64,000 nt of DNA from assembly GCF_024347055.1 (NCBI RefSeq), contig NZ_AP024896.1, positions 1,364,001 to 1,428,000 of the forward strand. The letters run 5' to 3'. The stretch is from Vibrio porteresiae DSM 19223. GTDB taxonomy: Bacteria; Pseudomonadota; Gammaproteobacteria; Enterobacterales; Vibrionaceae. The translations under genes were made by a program, and so were the position numbers. Under the pieces are notes generated by a model, which was not told the DNA's origin, did no database searches, and worked only from the letters and a program-made list of their open reading frames with translations. Positions 8,759 through 17,850 of the stretch are shown in pieces (the first letter of the stretch is position 1; each line of letters starts with the position of its first letter).

Positions 8759-9162
8759 TATTAAACCTTTACGGCCCCCTTTTGCGGATAGATTGAACAA
8801 TACACAGACAAAATTTCAGCCATCTATCGGGGTGACAGCTTTGCTTATTCAGCGGTTAAAGCATACCGCTGTGATCCTGATTTCTCTAGGCATATATGAA
8901 GGAGATCACATAAACATTGATCTAATCGATATTGCTAAAATAACCACATAACGGTGAGCTATAACAGCCGAGGTGTTATGCGGTTAACGCTATAAATGTC
9001 ATAGAAACCATAAAAATCTTTTTGGCGTTTGATTTAATTTTTTTATCAAAATGCCCCTTGAAGGCGGTGTTGCGCGTTCTTATATAAGGGGTGTCAGCGC
9101 AAGAAAGCGCAGCATCAATGACGATGTCTTTTATCTAACGTTTTATTTAGGAGGCAACTTCA
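8759..9162. other. Divergent promoter region between DMT exporter and groES
   Basis: Nothing coding is supported. The right half holds the heat-shock-type promoter and leader of groES, annotated separately. The left half must hold the promoter of the exporter gene. Confidence 0.5.
9054..9088 (+). promoter_or_regulatory. Sigma-32-type heat-shock promoter for groESL2
   Basis: CCCCTTGAA (9054-9062) matches the sigma-32 -35 element (CTTGAA). It is followed 16 bases on by CTTATATAA (9079-9087) as a possible -10. The -10 differs from the usual CCCCATNT, so the promoter may be weaker or mixed. The leader before groES is about 70 nt. Confidence 0.6.
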
Positions 9163-9453
9163 ATGAACATTCGTCCTTTAAATGACAAGCTGATTGTGGA
9201 AAGACAAGAAGTCGAAAACAAATCAGAGGGCGGAATTGTCCTAACTTCCAAATCGGTCAAAAAATCCAACCTTGGCAAAGTGCTCGCGGTCGGTAAAGGC
9301 CGAGTTCTCAATAACGGTGAACGTGTTCCGATGGATGTCGCTGTCGGCGATACCATTCTCTTTAACGACGGTTACGGCGTGAAAGAAGAGAAAATCGACG
9401 GAAAAGAATACGTCATCCTCTCTGAATCCGATGTGTTAGCGATTGCTGAATAA
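9163..9453 (+). CDS. groES: Co-chaperonin GroES (second copy)
   Basis: A 96-residue GroES, the lid of the GroEL folding chamber. The start MNIRPLNDKLIVERQE, the mobile loop (SEGGIVLTSKSVKKSN) and the C-terminal EYVILSESDVLAI all fit. The mobile loop has Val-Leu after Gly-Ile, as needed to bind GroEL, but the rest of the loop departs from the primary enterobacterial type. A strong ribosome site (AGGAGG) precedes the ATG. It is followed 46 bp later by groEL and shares its heat-shock promoter. In Vibrio a second groESL pair is carried on chromosome 2, which this pair matches. Confidence 0.95.
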   Translation: MNIRPLNDKLIVERQEVENKSEGGIVLTSKSVKKSNLGKVLAVGKGRVLNNGERVPMDVAVGDTILFNDGYGVKEEKIDGKEYVILSESDVLAIAE

Positions 9454-9499
9454 GACTCACTGAAGTGTTACGTGTATTTAAGTAAGGAGATAAATCATC

Positions 9500-11086
9500 A
9501 TGGCAGCAAAAGAAGTTCTATTTGCTAACGACGCACGTCAAAAAATGCTCACTGGTGTCAATGTATTAGCTAATGCCGTCAAGGTAACATTGGGGCCAAA
9601 AGGCCGTAATGTGGTTTTGGATAAAAGCTATGGCGCTCCCACTATCACAAAAGATGGTGTATCCGTTGCCAAAGAAATTGAATTAGAAGATAAATTTGAA
9701 AACATGGGTGCGCAGATGGTGAAACAAGTCGCATCCAAAGCCAATGATGAAGCCGGTGACGGTACCACAACGGCGACGGTGCTCGCTCAAGCGTTTATCA
9801 ATGAAGGGCTTAAATCGGTTGCCTCTGGTTTAAATCCAATGGATCTTAAACGCGGTATTGATAAAGCCGTGACTGAAGCGGTCGTCAAATTGCGTGAACT
9901 GGCAAAACCTTGCAACGATAAACAGTCCATCACCCAAGTTGCGACCATTTCTGCCAACAGTGATCAAGCCATTGGTGAAATCATCGCCGAAGCGATGGAA
10001 AAAGTGGGTCGTGATGGTGTCATCACCGTCGAAGAAGGCCAAGGCCTAGAAAACGAGCTTTCCGTGGTTGAAGGTATGCAGTTCGACCGTGGTTATCTCT
10101 CCCCTTATTTCATCACTAACCCAGATTCTGGTGTGGTGGAATTGGATAACCCTTATCTGCTATTGGTCGATAAAAAAGTCAGCAATATCCGTGAATTGCT
10201 ACCCGTGCTTGAATCGGTCGCGAAGGCTGGTCGTCCACTTTTGATCATTGCTGAAGATGTCGAAGGCGAAGCCTTGGCAACATTGGTGGTGAACAACATG
10301 CGCGGCATTGTCAAAGTGGCCGCAGTGAAAGCTCCTGGCTTTGGTGACAACCGCAAAGAGATGCTGCAAGACATCGCCGTTTTAACCGATGCGACTGTGA
10401 TTAACGAACAAATCGGTCTTGAACTGGAAAAAGCGACTCTCGAACACTTAGGTAGTGCGAAGAAAGTGACCATCAGCAAAGACTCCACTTTGATTGTCGA
10501 TGGTGCAGCAGCACAATCAGCGATTGCCGATCGCGTCGCCACCATTCGTAACCAGTTGGAAAACACTACCTCTAGTTACGATAAAGAGAAGTTACAACAG
10601 CGTATTGCCAAACTTTCCGGCGGTGTTGCGGTTATCAAAATCGGTGCGGCGACCGAAGTGGAAATGAAAGAGAAAAAAGACCGTGTTGACGATGCGCTCA
10701 ACGCGACTCGCGCTGCGGTTGAAGAAGGTATCATCCCTGGCGGCGGCGTGGCATTGGCGAAAATCGCTCAAGAGCTAAGCGACCTCACTGGCGATAACCA
10801 AGAACAAAACGTTGGTATTCGCGTGGCTTTACGCGCGATGGAAGAACCTTTGCGCCAAATCGCGATCAACGCCGGTGATGAAGGCTCTGTTGTCGCCAAC
10901 AAAGTCAAAGAAGGCAACGCGCAATACGGGTATAACGCCGCTACTGGCGAATATGGTGACATGATTGAACTTGGCATCATCGACCCAGCCAAAGTGACGC
11001 GTTCTGCTCTGCAATTTGCAGCCTCTGTCGCAGGCCTGATGATCACTACCGAAGCCATGGTGACTGACCACGTTGCAGAGAAATAA
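9500..11086 (+). CDS. groEL: Chaperonin GroEL (second copy, no Gly-Met tail)
   Basis: A 528-residue 60-kDa chaperonin. Family landmarks are all present: VTLGPKGRNVVLDK and the ATP-site GDGTTTATVLA in the N-terminal equatorial part, the YLSPYFITNP apical segment, and GGGVAL followed by the C-terminal equatorial EAMVTDHVAEK. It stops there, so it lacks the flexible GGM-repeat tail that extends into the cavity of housekeeping GroEL (about 548 residues). That is typical of the second Vibrio GroEL. The start has AAGGAG about 8 bases upstream. Its job is probably stress-induced folding or a specialised client set, inferred from the second-copy status. Confidence 0.96.
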   Translation: MAAKEVLFANDARQKMLTGVNVLANAVKVTLGPKGRNVVLDKSYGAPTITKDGVSVAKEIELEDKFENMGAQMVKQVASKANDEAGDGTTTATVLAQAFINEGLKSVASGLNPMDLKRGIDKAVTEAVVKLRELAKPCNDKQSITQVATISANSDQAIGEIIAEAMEKVGRDGVITVEEGQGLENELSVVEGMQFDRGYLSPYFITNPDSGVVELDNPYLLLVDKKVSNIRELLPVLESVAKAGRPLLIIAEDVEGEALATLVVNNMRGIVKVAAVKAPGFGDNRKEMLQDIAVLTDATVINEQIGLELEKATLEHLGSAKKVTISKDSTLIVDGAAAQSAIADRVATIRNQLENTTSSYDKEKLQQRIAKLSGGVAVIKIGAATEVEMKEKKDRVDDALNATRAAVEEGIIPGGGVALAKIAQELSDLTGDNQEQNVGIRVALRAMEEPLRQIAINAGDEGSVVANKVKEGNAQYGYNAATGEYGDMIELGIIDPAKVTRSALQFAASVAGLMITTEAMVTDHVAEK

Positions 11087-11129
11087 CCTAAAGGCTTAAT
11101 CACTCGTTAAAGCTTGTCTTACTTAGGTT

Positions 11130-11166
11130 AAAGGCCACTTTCACACTCTTGGTGAAGGTGGCCTTT
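11130..11166 (+). terminator. Terminator of groESL2 (also serves cobT)
   Basis: A 15-bp stem (left arm 11130-11144, right arm 11152-11166, one G-T pair) with a 7-nt loop is followed by CTTTATTT. It lies between the convergent groEL and cobT genes and has AT-rich flanks on both sides. Confidence 0.8.
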
Positions 11167-11197
11167 CTTTATTTCCATCCACATAGGCGACGTTATT

Positions 11198-12265
11198 CTA
11201 GGCGGGCACCGGCAGGGTTAAACCATCGTCAGCTAATTTGCCCATTTGAAAGTAAAATGCCCGCGCAGCATCCAAAAATGGCATCGCTAAAACAGCGCCA
11301 CTGCCCTCACCTAACCGCATGGCCAAATCAATAAAGGGCGTCAGCCCCAAGGCTTGTAATGCAATCGATGAACCTTGCTCGGCCGAGAGATGAGAAGCAA
11401 TTAGGTAGCGATGCAGTTGTGGGGCGATATTGCACGCTACCAGCGCTGCAGCGTAGGACAAAAAACCATCGAGAATAACAGGCACTCGCGCCTTGGCAGC
11501 ACCAAGCATCACCCCCACCATCGCCGCCAATTCAAAGCCACCCACTTTCGCCATGACATCTACACCATCATCTGGATTAGGCTGATTGACACGCAATGCT
11601 TGTTCCACCACTTTCACTTTGTGTGGGCGCTGCGAACTGGGTAAATTCGCCCCCAGTCCTACTACATCACCAACTGGCATTCCTGTCATACAGGCAACAA
11701 TCGCGGCAGCGGCCGTGGTGTTTGCAATACCAAGCTCTCCCACACCGATGACCTGCCACGCTTCAGCAGTGACGTTATGTTCCGTATAGTTTGCGATATC
11801 GAGTATCAGCTGCTCGGCAGTAGCACGGCTCATCGCAGGCCCTTGCACCATATTGTCGGTGCCACGCGCCACTTTAAAGTTGGTGATCCCCGGTAAAACA
11901 CCGCTATCAATCCCAGCATCGATCACTTCAATTGCCACGTTGTGAGCACTTGCTAATGCGGCAACCCCATTCACACCACGTACGGTATTCACCGCTTGAA
12001 TTGCCGTGACTTCGCGCGGCGTTACCGCGACGTTTTCATAAAACACGCCATGGTCTGCCGCTAAGACAAACAGCTTTTTGCGCCGACACTGCCACGTTTT
12101 CGATTCATAGATAGCCGCCAACTGAGCGGCGATGTCTTCCAACTTACCCAAACTGCCAATCGGTTTTATAAGGCTATCAATATGGCGCTGCGCCAACTCG
12201 ATACTCGCCTCATTGACCTGCGGTATCTGCGCAACCCACTCAGCAAGCGTAACATTCCCATCCAT
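11198..12265 (-). CDS. cobT: Nicotinate-nucleotide:dimethylbenzimidazole phosphoribosyltransferase CobT
   Basis: A 355-residue CobT, which makes alpha-ribazole phosphate for the lower loop of cobalamin. Signatures include PIGSLGKLEDIAAQLA near the start, VLAADHGV, the GELGIANTTAAAA segment, and the C-terminal EGSGAVLAMPFLDAA, which carries the catalytic Glu. The frame begins upstream with TTG at 12301, but I prefer ATG at 12265, which follows a GGGATGG stretch. No cobalamin riboswitch was recognised in the short upstream region, and no other cob genes are adjacent. The gene is therefore probably used for salvage or lower-ligand remodelling alongside cob genes elsewhere. Confidence 0.93.
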   Translation of the reverse strand: MDGNVTLAEWVAQIPQVNEASIELAQRHIDSLIKPIGSLGKLEDIAAQLAAIYESKTWQCRRKKLFVLAADHGVFYENVAVTPREVTAIQAVNTVRGVNGVAALASAHNVAIEVIDAGIDSGVLPGITNFKVARGTDNMVQGPAMSRATAEQLILDIANYTEHNVTAEAWQVIGVGELGIANTTAAAAIVACMTGMPVGDVVGLGANLPSSQRPHKVKVVEQALRVNQPNPDDGVDVMAKVGGFELAAMVGVMLGAAKARVPVILDGFLSYAAALVACNIAPQLHRYLIASHLSAEQGSSIALQALGLTPFIDLAMRLGEGSGAVLAMPFLDAARAFYFQMGKLADDGLTLPVPA

Positions 12266-12399
12266 ATTCAGCCGCCATCCCTGTTTATCGTTTAACGCCA
12301 AAGGAACGCATCATACGAATTTCTTACTTGAGCGTATTAATCGATATCAAGCTTTTGTTTTTTCGAACAAAAAGGATAAAGGCTGGATAGGGAAAAACA

Positions 12400-12437
12400 T
12401 TCAGCCTAGATTAGAGGAGAGAAGACACTAGGCTGAA
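12400..12437 (-). terminator. Possible terminator after cyclophilin-like gene
   Basis: TTCAGCCTAG and CTAGGCTGAA pair over 10 bp around an 18-nt loop. On the minus strand the hairpin is followed by ATGTTTTTCCC. Confidence 0.55.
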
Positions 12438-12478
12438 AACAGTTAATACACTTAAGGTGATAACCACTTTTAAGAAGG

Positions 12479-12835
12479 TTATGCCAATGCAACCGTAAAC
12501 GTTACATCAGCAGACAAACCTTCCACCAAATGCAGATGTTCGTCATCAATGTGGGCAATCACCATGATGTCGCCGTAGCTTGCCGATTGTTCTTCACCAG
12601 AGAACAACACAGCAAACCAACCACCAGCTAGGCTGATGTCGCCATTTTTCCAACCGTGTTGTTTTTCTGCTGGATCGAATTTACCTTCTTTCGCAGTGCA
12701 GCAGTAATCGAAAGTTGAACGGTAGCCAGAGGTTTTGAAAGGAATACGTTTACGAAAATCTTGCGCAGCCACAGAGTCGTTTAGGGTCGCTGGGATTACC
12801 GTATTTTGGCATTTGAGAATAATCGGAGTTGGCAT
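12479..12835 (-). CDS. Cyclophilin-like fold protein (DUF369-type)
   Basis: A 118-residue cytoplasmic protein with the pattern of the small bacterial cyclophilin-like family: a conserved LNDSVAAQDFRKRIPF segment near the N-terminus, a central GDISLAGGWFAVLFSGEE, and a late GDIMVIAHI strand. These proteins have the cyclophilin barrel but lack the classical prolyl-isomerase active site, and their function is unknown. The ATG at 12835 has AAGGACG seven bases upstream, and the longer frame to 12895 is less likely. It follows soxR on the same strand after about 157 bp, so it could belong to the redox-stress neighbourhood, but co-transcription is not shown. Confidence 0.75.
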   Translation of the reverse strand: MPTPIILKCQNTVIPATLNDSVAAQDFRKRIPFKTSGYRSTFDYCCTAKEGKFDPAEKQHGWKNGDISLAGGWFAVLFSGEEQSASYGDIMVIAHIDDEHLHLVEGLSADVTFTVALA

Positions 12836-12992
12836 AGAGACGTCCTTACTGAATAACGAGTGCCTGCTTGCTAGACTCACCAGCCACAGCTGCACTAATA
12901 GACAAATTTCAACAGTGCTACTCTATGCCCACACGTTTGGTCATGCCATAGCGTTAATGCGCGATGATTGCCTATTTCTCCAAAAGTTGGCT

Positions 12993-13442
12993 TTACAGCT
13001 GATCGTCAATGGGCAAAAAGTGCGGACCTGCTCCCTCTTTCGCCAAAATATCATCAGGATTTCGCAGCGGACAATCACGCAAAGACAAACACCCACAACC
13101 AATACAACCATCCATTTGATCACGCAGTTTGGTCAAATTATCAATTCTTTCAGTCAACATATCGCGCCACTCGCGGCTTAATTCTCGCCATTCAGCAATA
13201 GAAATCGCTTTATTTGGCAGAGTATCTAAGTGTGCTTTGATTTCTGAAAGAGGCAATCCCGCTTGCTGAGCCACACGAATGATCGACACTCTTCGCAGCA
13301 CACTGCGGTCATATCGCCGCTGATTCCCTGCATTTCGCCAACTGGTGATCAAACCTTTGGTTTCGTAAAAGTGCAATGTTGAAACCGCCACGCCAGCGCG
13401 TTTTGCCACCTCGCCTACGGTCATCTCTCCGACATTTTTCAT
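12993..13442 (-). CDS. soxR: Redox-sensing MerR-family regulator SoxR
   Basis: A 149-residue MerR-family activator that senses redox-cycling compounds through a [2Fe-2S] cluster. The N-terminal winged helix reads MTVGEVAKRAGVAVSTLHFYE, followed by the dimer helix. The cluster ligands are intact at the C-terminus in CIGCGCLSLRDC (Cys-x2-Cys-x-Cys-x5-Cys). The ATG at 13442 has AAGGA upstream; a longer frame to 13505 would run through the operator. It is divergent from the RND pump operon, and a perfect sox box lies between them. The pump, rather than soxS, is therefore probably its main local target. Confidence 0.95.
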   Translation of the reverse strand: MKNVGEMTVGEVAKRAGVAVSTLHFYETKGLITSWRNAGNQRRYDRSVLRRVSIIRVAQQAGLPLSEIKAHLDTLPNKAISIAEWRELSREWRDMLTERIDNLTKLRDQMDGCIGCGCLSLRDCPLRNPDDILAKEGAGPHFLPIDDQL

Positions 13443-13456
13443 TACAAATTTCCTTG

Positions 13457-13487
13457 TTGACCTCAAGTATACTTGAGGTAATAGTAT
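13457..13487 (+). promoter_or_regulatory. SoxR-controlled promoter with perfect sox box
   Basis: The 18-bp palindrome CCTCAAGTATACTTGAGG (13461-13478) is a near-exact match to the E. coli soxS operator. It sits between -35 TTGACC (13457-13462) and -10 TAGTAT (13482-13487), spaced 19 bp, the over-long spacer that MerR-type activators untwist. It points toward the pump operon and lies just upstream of soxR, so it probably also controls soxR. Confidence 0.9.
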
Positions 13488-13548
13488 GCACGTCGGCCAA
13501 CGCATTCAAGCGTTTTATCAATCATGACCATTTTTATCAGGAGCCGAC

Positions 13549-13644
13549 ATGGGTACGAACACTTCCCTTAGTCTACACACTGTACTTACGACCGTTTCTC
13601 TTTCTGTTTCCTCTGCGCAATCAATGGAGGTGACTTATGAGTAA
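13549..13644 (+). CDS. 31-residue leader ORF of the RND operon
   Basis: An ATG with a good ribosome site (CAGGAG, 5 bases upstream) opens a 31-codon frame rich in Ser and Thr (begins MGTNTSLSLHTVLTTVSL). It ends with TAA at 13642-13644, eight bases into the adaptor gene whose ATG is at 13637. It is the first open frame after the SoxR-driven promoter. The overlap suggests translational coupling. No homology is recognised; the peptide itself may be unimportant. Confidence 0.45.
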   Translation: MGTNTSLSLHTVLTTVSLSVSSAQSMEVTYE

Positions 13645-14767
13645 TAGTATCGATCTTCCTCCAATGCCTGAAAAATCACGCCGTCATCCAGTGCGCACCT
13701 TTGCGCTCACTGCGGTTTCTCTCGGCGTATTACTCGGTGGCACTTACTACTGGAAACAGTATAACGACGCGCAAGCACCGGTTTGGCATGCCCACAGCAC
13801 TCCTGTAAATGCGATGGTCATTCAACCACAAGATCTTCCCAATCAACTTGAAGCGGTTGGCTCGCTAAAAGCGGTACAACAAGTGACGCTTGCCCCTGAA
13901 TCGGCAGGTCGCTTAGCTTATGTCCATTTTGAATCGGGTCAGCATGTCAAAGCCAATACACTATTGGCGCAGCTGTATGCGGGTACAGAACAAGCGAACT
14001 TGCTCTCTGCACAAGCCAAATTTGCGTACGCAGAAAATCAGCTGAAACGTGCACAGAAACTGGTGAAAACTGGTGCAGAATCCATTGATGTATTGCAAGA
14101 GCGTCAATCGGCATTCGATCAAGCGCAAAGTGAAGTGCAATTTGCCCAAGCGCAACTGCGTCAAAAACAAATCATTGCTCCGTTCAGTGGTGAACTGGGT
14201 GTGAAACGTGTCGATTTAGGTCAATACGTTAACCCGGGGGAAGCTGCTGTTACCCTAACCAATCTGGATAAACTGCATGTTGAATTCACTTTGCCACAGC
14301 AAAACCTTTCAGCATTGAATATTGGTGGCGATGTGCATTTCACAACGGATGCGTATCCAAACCAAACCTTTACTGCCAAAGTGAATGCCATTGAACCGCA
14401 AGTGGATCGCAACACCCGTAACGTGTTGATTCAAGGTGTATTAGATAACCCTGAGCATCAATTGCGTCCGGGCATGTATGGCAAAGCAGAGCTTGAACTA
14501 CCCGCCACTCAAAATGCCATCATTCTGCCAGAAACCGCTGTGCAGATTTCTGCCCAAGGTTACAGTGTCACTGTAATTCGTGGTGATAAGCCAACTGAGA
14601 AAGGCAATGCCGACATCATCTCAGTACAAGTGGGCAAACGCATCGATAACGCCATTCAAATAACTAAAGGGCTGCAAGCGGGTGATGTGGTGGTACTAGT
14701 GGGTCAAAACCGTGTTCAGCCGGGTGCAGAAGTGACGGTGAAAACCCTTGAGAACGGGGAGCAATAA
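13637..14767 (+). CDS. RND efflux periplasmic adaptor (HlyD/MexA-like)
   Basis: A 376-residue membrane-fusion protein that links the inner-membrane RND pump to the outer-membrane channel. An N-terminal membrane anchor (about residues 21-38) is followed by the lipoyl half-motif region (about 65-105), an alpha-hairpin (about 108-160, Gln/Ala-rich), the second lipoyl half with IIAPFSGELGVKRVDLGQYV, a beta-barrel and a membrane-proximal domain. There is no lipobox, so it is anchored by a helix. GGAGG six bases upstream marks the ATG. It is followed two bases later by the pump gene. Expression is expected to be SoxR-dependent from the upstream sox-box promoter. Confidence 0.94.
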   Translation: MSNSIDLPPMPEKSRRHPVRTFALTAVSLGVLLGGTYYWKQYNDAQAPVWHAHSTPVNAMVIQPQDLPNQLEAVGSLKAVQQVTLAPESAGRLAYVHFESGQHVKANTLLAQLYAGTEQANLLSAQAKFAYAENQLKRAQKLVKTGAESIDVLQERQSAFDQAQSEVQFAQAQLRQKQIIAPFSGELGVKRVDLGQYVNPGEAAVTLTNLDKLHVEFTLPQQNLSALNIGGDVHFTTDAYPNQTFTAKVNAIEPQVDRNTRNVLIQGVLDNPEHQLRPGMYGKAELELPATQNAIILPETAVQISAQGYSVTVIRGDKPTEKGNADIISVQVGKRIDNAIQITKGLQAGDVVVLVGQNRVQPGAEVTVKTLENGEQ

Positions 14768-14769
14768 TC

Positions 14770-17700
14770 ATGCGCTTTACTGATCTATTTATTAAGCGCC
14801 CGATCTTATCGATCGTGGTCAGCTTAATGATTTTATTAGTGGGGATCACCGCCACCAGCAACTTGCAGATTCGCCAATATCCGCAAATGCAAAGTGCGAC
14901 GATCACCATTGATACCTCATTACCTGGGGCAACTCAGGACATGATGCAAGGCTTTGTTACTACGCCGATCGCCCAAGCGATCTCAACGGCAAGTGGCATT
15001 GAGTACATCACTTCGACTTCCAAACAAGGCAAGAGCCACATCTCGGCGAAATTGGTATTAAACGCCGATGCAGACCGCTCGATGACCGAAATTTTGTCGA
15101 AAGTCCAAACCATTAAATACAAATTGCCAGAAGGTGTAACCGACCCAGTGATCGCAAAAATCACCGACGGCGCATCCGCAATTCAGTATTTGGCGTTTGT
15201 GAGTGACTCATTAACCGGTCCACAAATTGCTGACTTTATCTCGCGCGTGGCAGAGCCGATGATCACTTCCGTTCCGGGTGTGGCATCTACCTCTGTTGTG
15301 GGCGGCGCCTCTTATGCGATGCGTGTTTGGGTTGATCCCGTGAAACTCGCCGCTCGCGATTTGACAGCCAGTGATATTGCGAGCGCACTACGCAGCAACA
15401 ACATTCAAGCTTCTCCGGGTCAATTAAAGAGCCAAAATACGTCGATCAACATCACCGCAGGCACCGACCTTCGTGATATTGACGCGTTCCGTAACATGGT
15501 GATCAAAGAAGACAGTGCTGGCATCGTGCGTCTGCAAGATGTGGCAACCGTTGAACTAGGCGGTCAAAACTACGATTCCACCATGATGGCATCGGGCAAA
15601 CGTTCGGTATCTATGGCAATTTCGCCAACGCCAGACGGTAACCCGCTCGACATCGTGAGTCAGATCAACGATCTGATCAAAGAGATGTCGCGCACTGCTC
15701 CTCCGGGCTTGAGCATTGAAAGTCAGTTCGACGTGGCGCACTTCGTTGATGCCTCCATCGAAGAAGTGAAAAACACGCTCATTGAAGCTGTTGCTATCGT
15801 TATCGTGGTGATTTTCCTGTTCTTAGGCACGTTCCGCGCGGTGATCATTCCGATTGTGACCATTCCATTGTCACTGTTGGGTACGGCGGCATTGATGCTG
15901 ATGTTCGGCTTCTCATTGAACCTACTGACCTTACTTGCCATGGTACTGGCCATCGGCTTGGTAGTGGATGACGCCATCGTAGTGGTGGAAAACATACACC
16001 GTCATATCGAAGAAGGATTAGAACCCTTTAAAGCGGCTATCGTCGGTGCACGTGAAATCGTCGGTCCCGTTATCGCCATGACCATTACCCTTGCGGCGGT
16101 GTATGCGCCAATCGGTATGATGGGCGGCTTAACTGGTGCACTGTTCCGTGAATTCGCCTTTACCCTAGCCGGCTCGGTAATCGTATCGGGCGTGGTGGCG
16201 CTCACCTTGTCACCAATGATGAGTGGTAAGTTACTCGACTCACGTCAGTCTGAATCGAAATTAGCTCAAGCCATTGAAAAATACATGTCAGGCATGACAC
16301 GCGGTTACGTGAAACTGCTCGACAAAACCCTGACTGCTCGCGGCGCTGTGCTACTGGTTGGCGTGGTGATCTTAGCGGCTATCGTGGTGCTGTTTAGCGG
16401 CGCCAAACGGGAATTGGCTCCGGCAGAAGACATGGGTTACATGTTCGCGCAAACCAAGGCACCGCAATACGCCAGCAAAGAGTACACCGAGAAATACAGT
16501 ATCGAAGTGGAAAAGAGCTTCCAGAACTTACCTGAGTTTGAAAAGAGCTTCTTCGCCATTGGTCATGAAGATGCCAACGTCGGATTCGGCGGCGTTATCT
16601 TCAAAGAGTGGGATCAACGTGAGCGCACTGCGGACCAAATCCAAGGTGAAGTAGCAGGTTACACCAGCCAAGTTACGGGCGTGTTTACTTCGCTATTCCA
16701 AGACAGCCCCCTTCCGGCTTCAACGGGTGGTTTGCCAGTGCAAATGGTGATTCGTTCTTCAGGCGAATTTTCTGAACTGTACAACACCTTGATGGGCTTG
16801 AAAGGCGCAGCTTGGGGCAGCGGTTTGTTTGCCTTCGTTGATTCCGATTTGGCGTTCGACAGTGCCGAAGCACACATCAGCATCGACCGTAACAAAGCGG
16901 GTTCAATGGGCATCAGCATGGCGGAAATCGCCGATACGCTGGCAGTCTTGGTGGGTGAAAACTACATCAACCGTTTCAACTGGTTCGATCGCTCATACGA
17001 TGTGATCACACAGGTTCCTCAGGCCGATCGTCTAACGCCGGATAACCTAGGCCACTACTACGTGCGCACTAACAGCGGTGATTTGGTTCCACTATCAACA
17101 GTCGTTGATGTGACCATTAAGCCACAGCCAAACAAATTGCCACAGTTCAACCAAATGAACTCAGCAACCTTGTCGGCAGTATTGCTACCGGGCGTAACCA
17201 TGGGTCAAGCGGTTGAGTTTTTACAAGCGCAACCTCTACCAGATGGCACCACAGTAGATTGGCTATCGAACAGTCGTCAGTTCGTACACGAAGGCAACCG
17301 CCTAACGGTCTCGTTCGCTTTCGCTATGGTGGTGATCTTCTTAGTATTGGCAGCGCAATTTGAAAGCTTCCGCGATCCATTGGTTATCTTGGTGACCGTA
17401 CCGCTGGCAGTGTGTGGTGCATTGGTGCCGATTTACCTTGGCTACACCACCTTGAACATCTACACCCAGATTGGTCTGGTAACCTTGATTGGTTTGATAT
17501 CCAAACACGGTATCTTGATGGTGTCGTTCGCCAACGAGCTACAAATGCACGAGAAAATGAGCAAACTTGACGCGATTCGTCACTCAGCTGCGGTACGTAT
17601 GCGCCCAGTATTGATGACCACCGCAGCGATGGTTGCAGGCTTAGTACCACTGCTGTTTGCTTCAGGCGCAGGTGCGGCAAGCCGCTTTGCTATCGGTATT

Positions 17701-17850
17701 GTGGTGGTAATGGGGATGTTGATCGGTACGCTATTTACTCTGTTCGTACTGCCAACCATCTACACCTTTATCGCAGCCAACCACCAAAACGCTCATCACC
17801 ATGATGAGGAAGACGATTCAGCATCAAAATTGGAGGTTCCACATGCGTAA
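14770..17850 (+). CDS. RND multidrug efflux permease (HAE1 family)
   Basis: A 1026-residue inner-membrane proton-driven drug pump of the AcrB/MexB superfamily. It begins MRFTDLFIKRPILSIVVSLM, as is typical. The proton-relay acidic pair is present in GLVVDDAIVVVENIHRH (Asp400-Asp401). Two large periplasmic loops and 12 helices follow the usual order, and ...LISKHGILMVSFANE... marks helix 10-11. It overlaps the outer-membrane gene by 8 bp. The operon has its own outer-membrane partner and sox-box control. Its substrates are probably redox-active compounds such as phenazines, quinones or dyes, by analogy with the SoxR-regulated mexGHI-opmD system; this is an inference. Confidence 0.96.
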   Translation: MRFTDLFIKRPILSIVVSLMILLVGITATSNLQIRQYPQMQSATITIDTSLPGATQDMMQGFVTTPIAQAISTASGIEYITSTSKQGKSHISAKLVLNADADRSMTEILSKVQTIKYKLPEGVTDPVIAKITDGASAIQYLAFVSDSLTGPQIADFISRVAEPMITSVPGVASTSVVGGASYAMRVWVDPVKLAARDLTASDIASALRSNNIQASPGQLKSQNTSINITAGTDLRDIDAFRNMVIKEDSAGIVRLQDVATVELGGQNYDSTMMASGKRSVSMAISPTPDGNPLDIVSQINDLIKEMSRTAPPGLSIESQFDVAHFVDASIEEVKNTLIEAVAIVIVVIFLFLGTFRAVIIPIVTIPLSLLGTAALMLMFGFSLNLLTLLAMVLAIGLVVDDAIVVVENIHRHIEEGLEPFKAAIVGAREIVGPVIAMTITLAAVYAPIGMMGGLTGALFREFAFTLAGSVIVSGVVALTLSPMMSGKLLDSRQSESKLAQAIEKYMSGMTRGYVKLLDKTLTARGAVLLVGVVILAAIVVLFSGAKRELAPAEDMGYMFAQTKAPQYASKEYTEKYSIEVEKSFQNLPEFEKSFFAIGHEDANVGFGGVIFKEWDQRERTADQIQGEVAGYTSQVTGVFTSLFQDSPLPASTGGLPVQMVIRSSGEFSELYNTLMGLKGAAWGSGLFAFVDSDLAFDSAEAHISIDRNKAGSMGISMAEIADTLAVLVGENYINRFNWFDRSYDVITQVPQADRLTPDNLGHYYVRTNSGDLVPLSTVVDVTIKPQPNKLPQFNQMNSATLSAVLLPGVTMGQAVEFLQAQPLPDGTTVDWLSNSRQFVHEGNRLTVSFAFAMVVIFLVLAAQFESFRDPLVILVTVPLAVCGALVPIYLGYTTLNIYTQIGLVTLIGLISKHGILMVSFANELQMHEKMSKLDAIRHSAAVRMRPVLMTTAAMVAGLVPLLFASGAGAASRFAIGIVVVMGMLIGTLFTLFVLPTIYTFIAANHQNAHHHDEEDDSASKLEVPHA

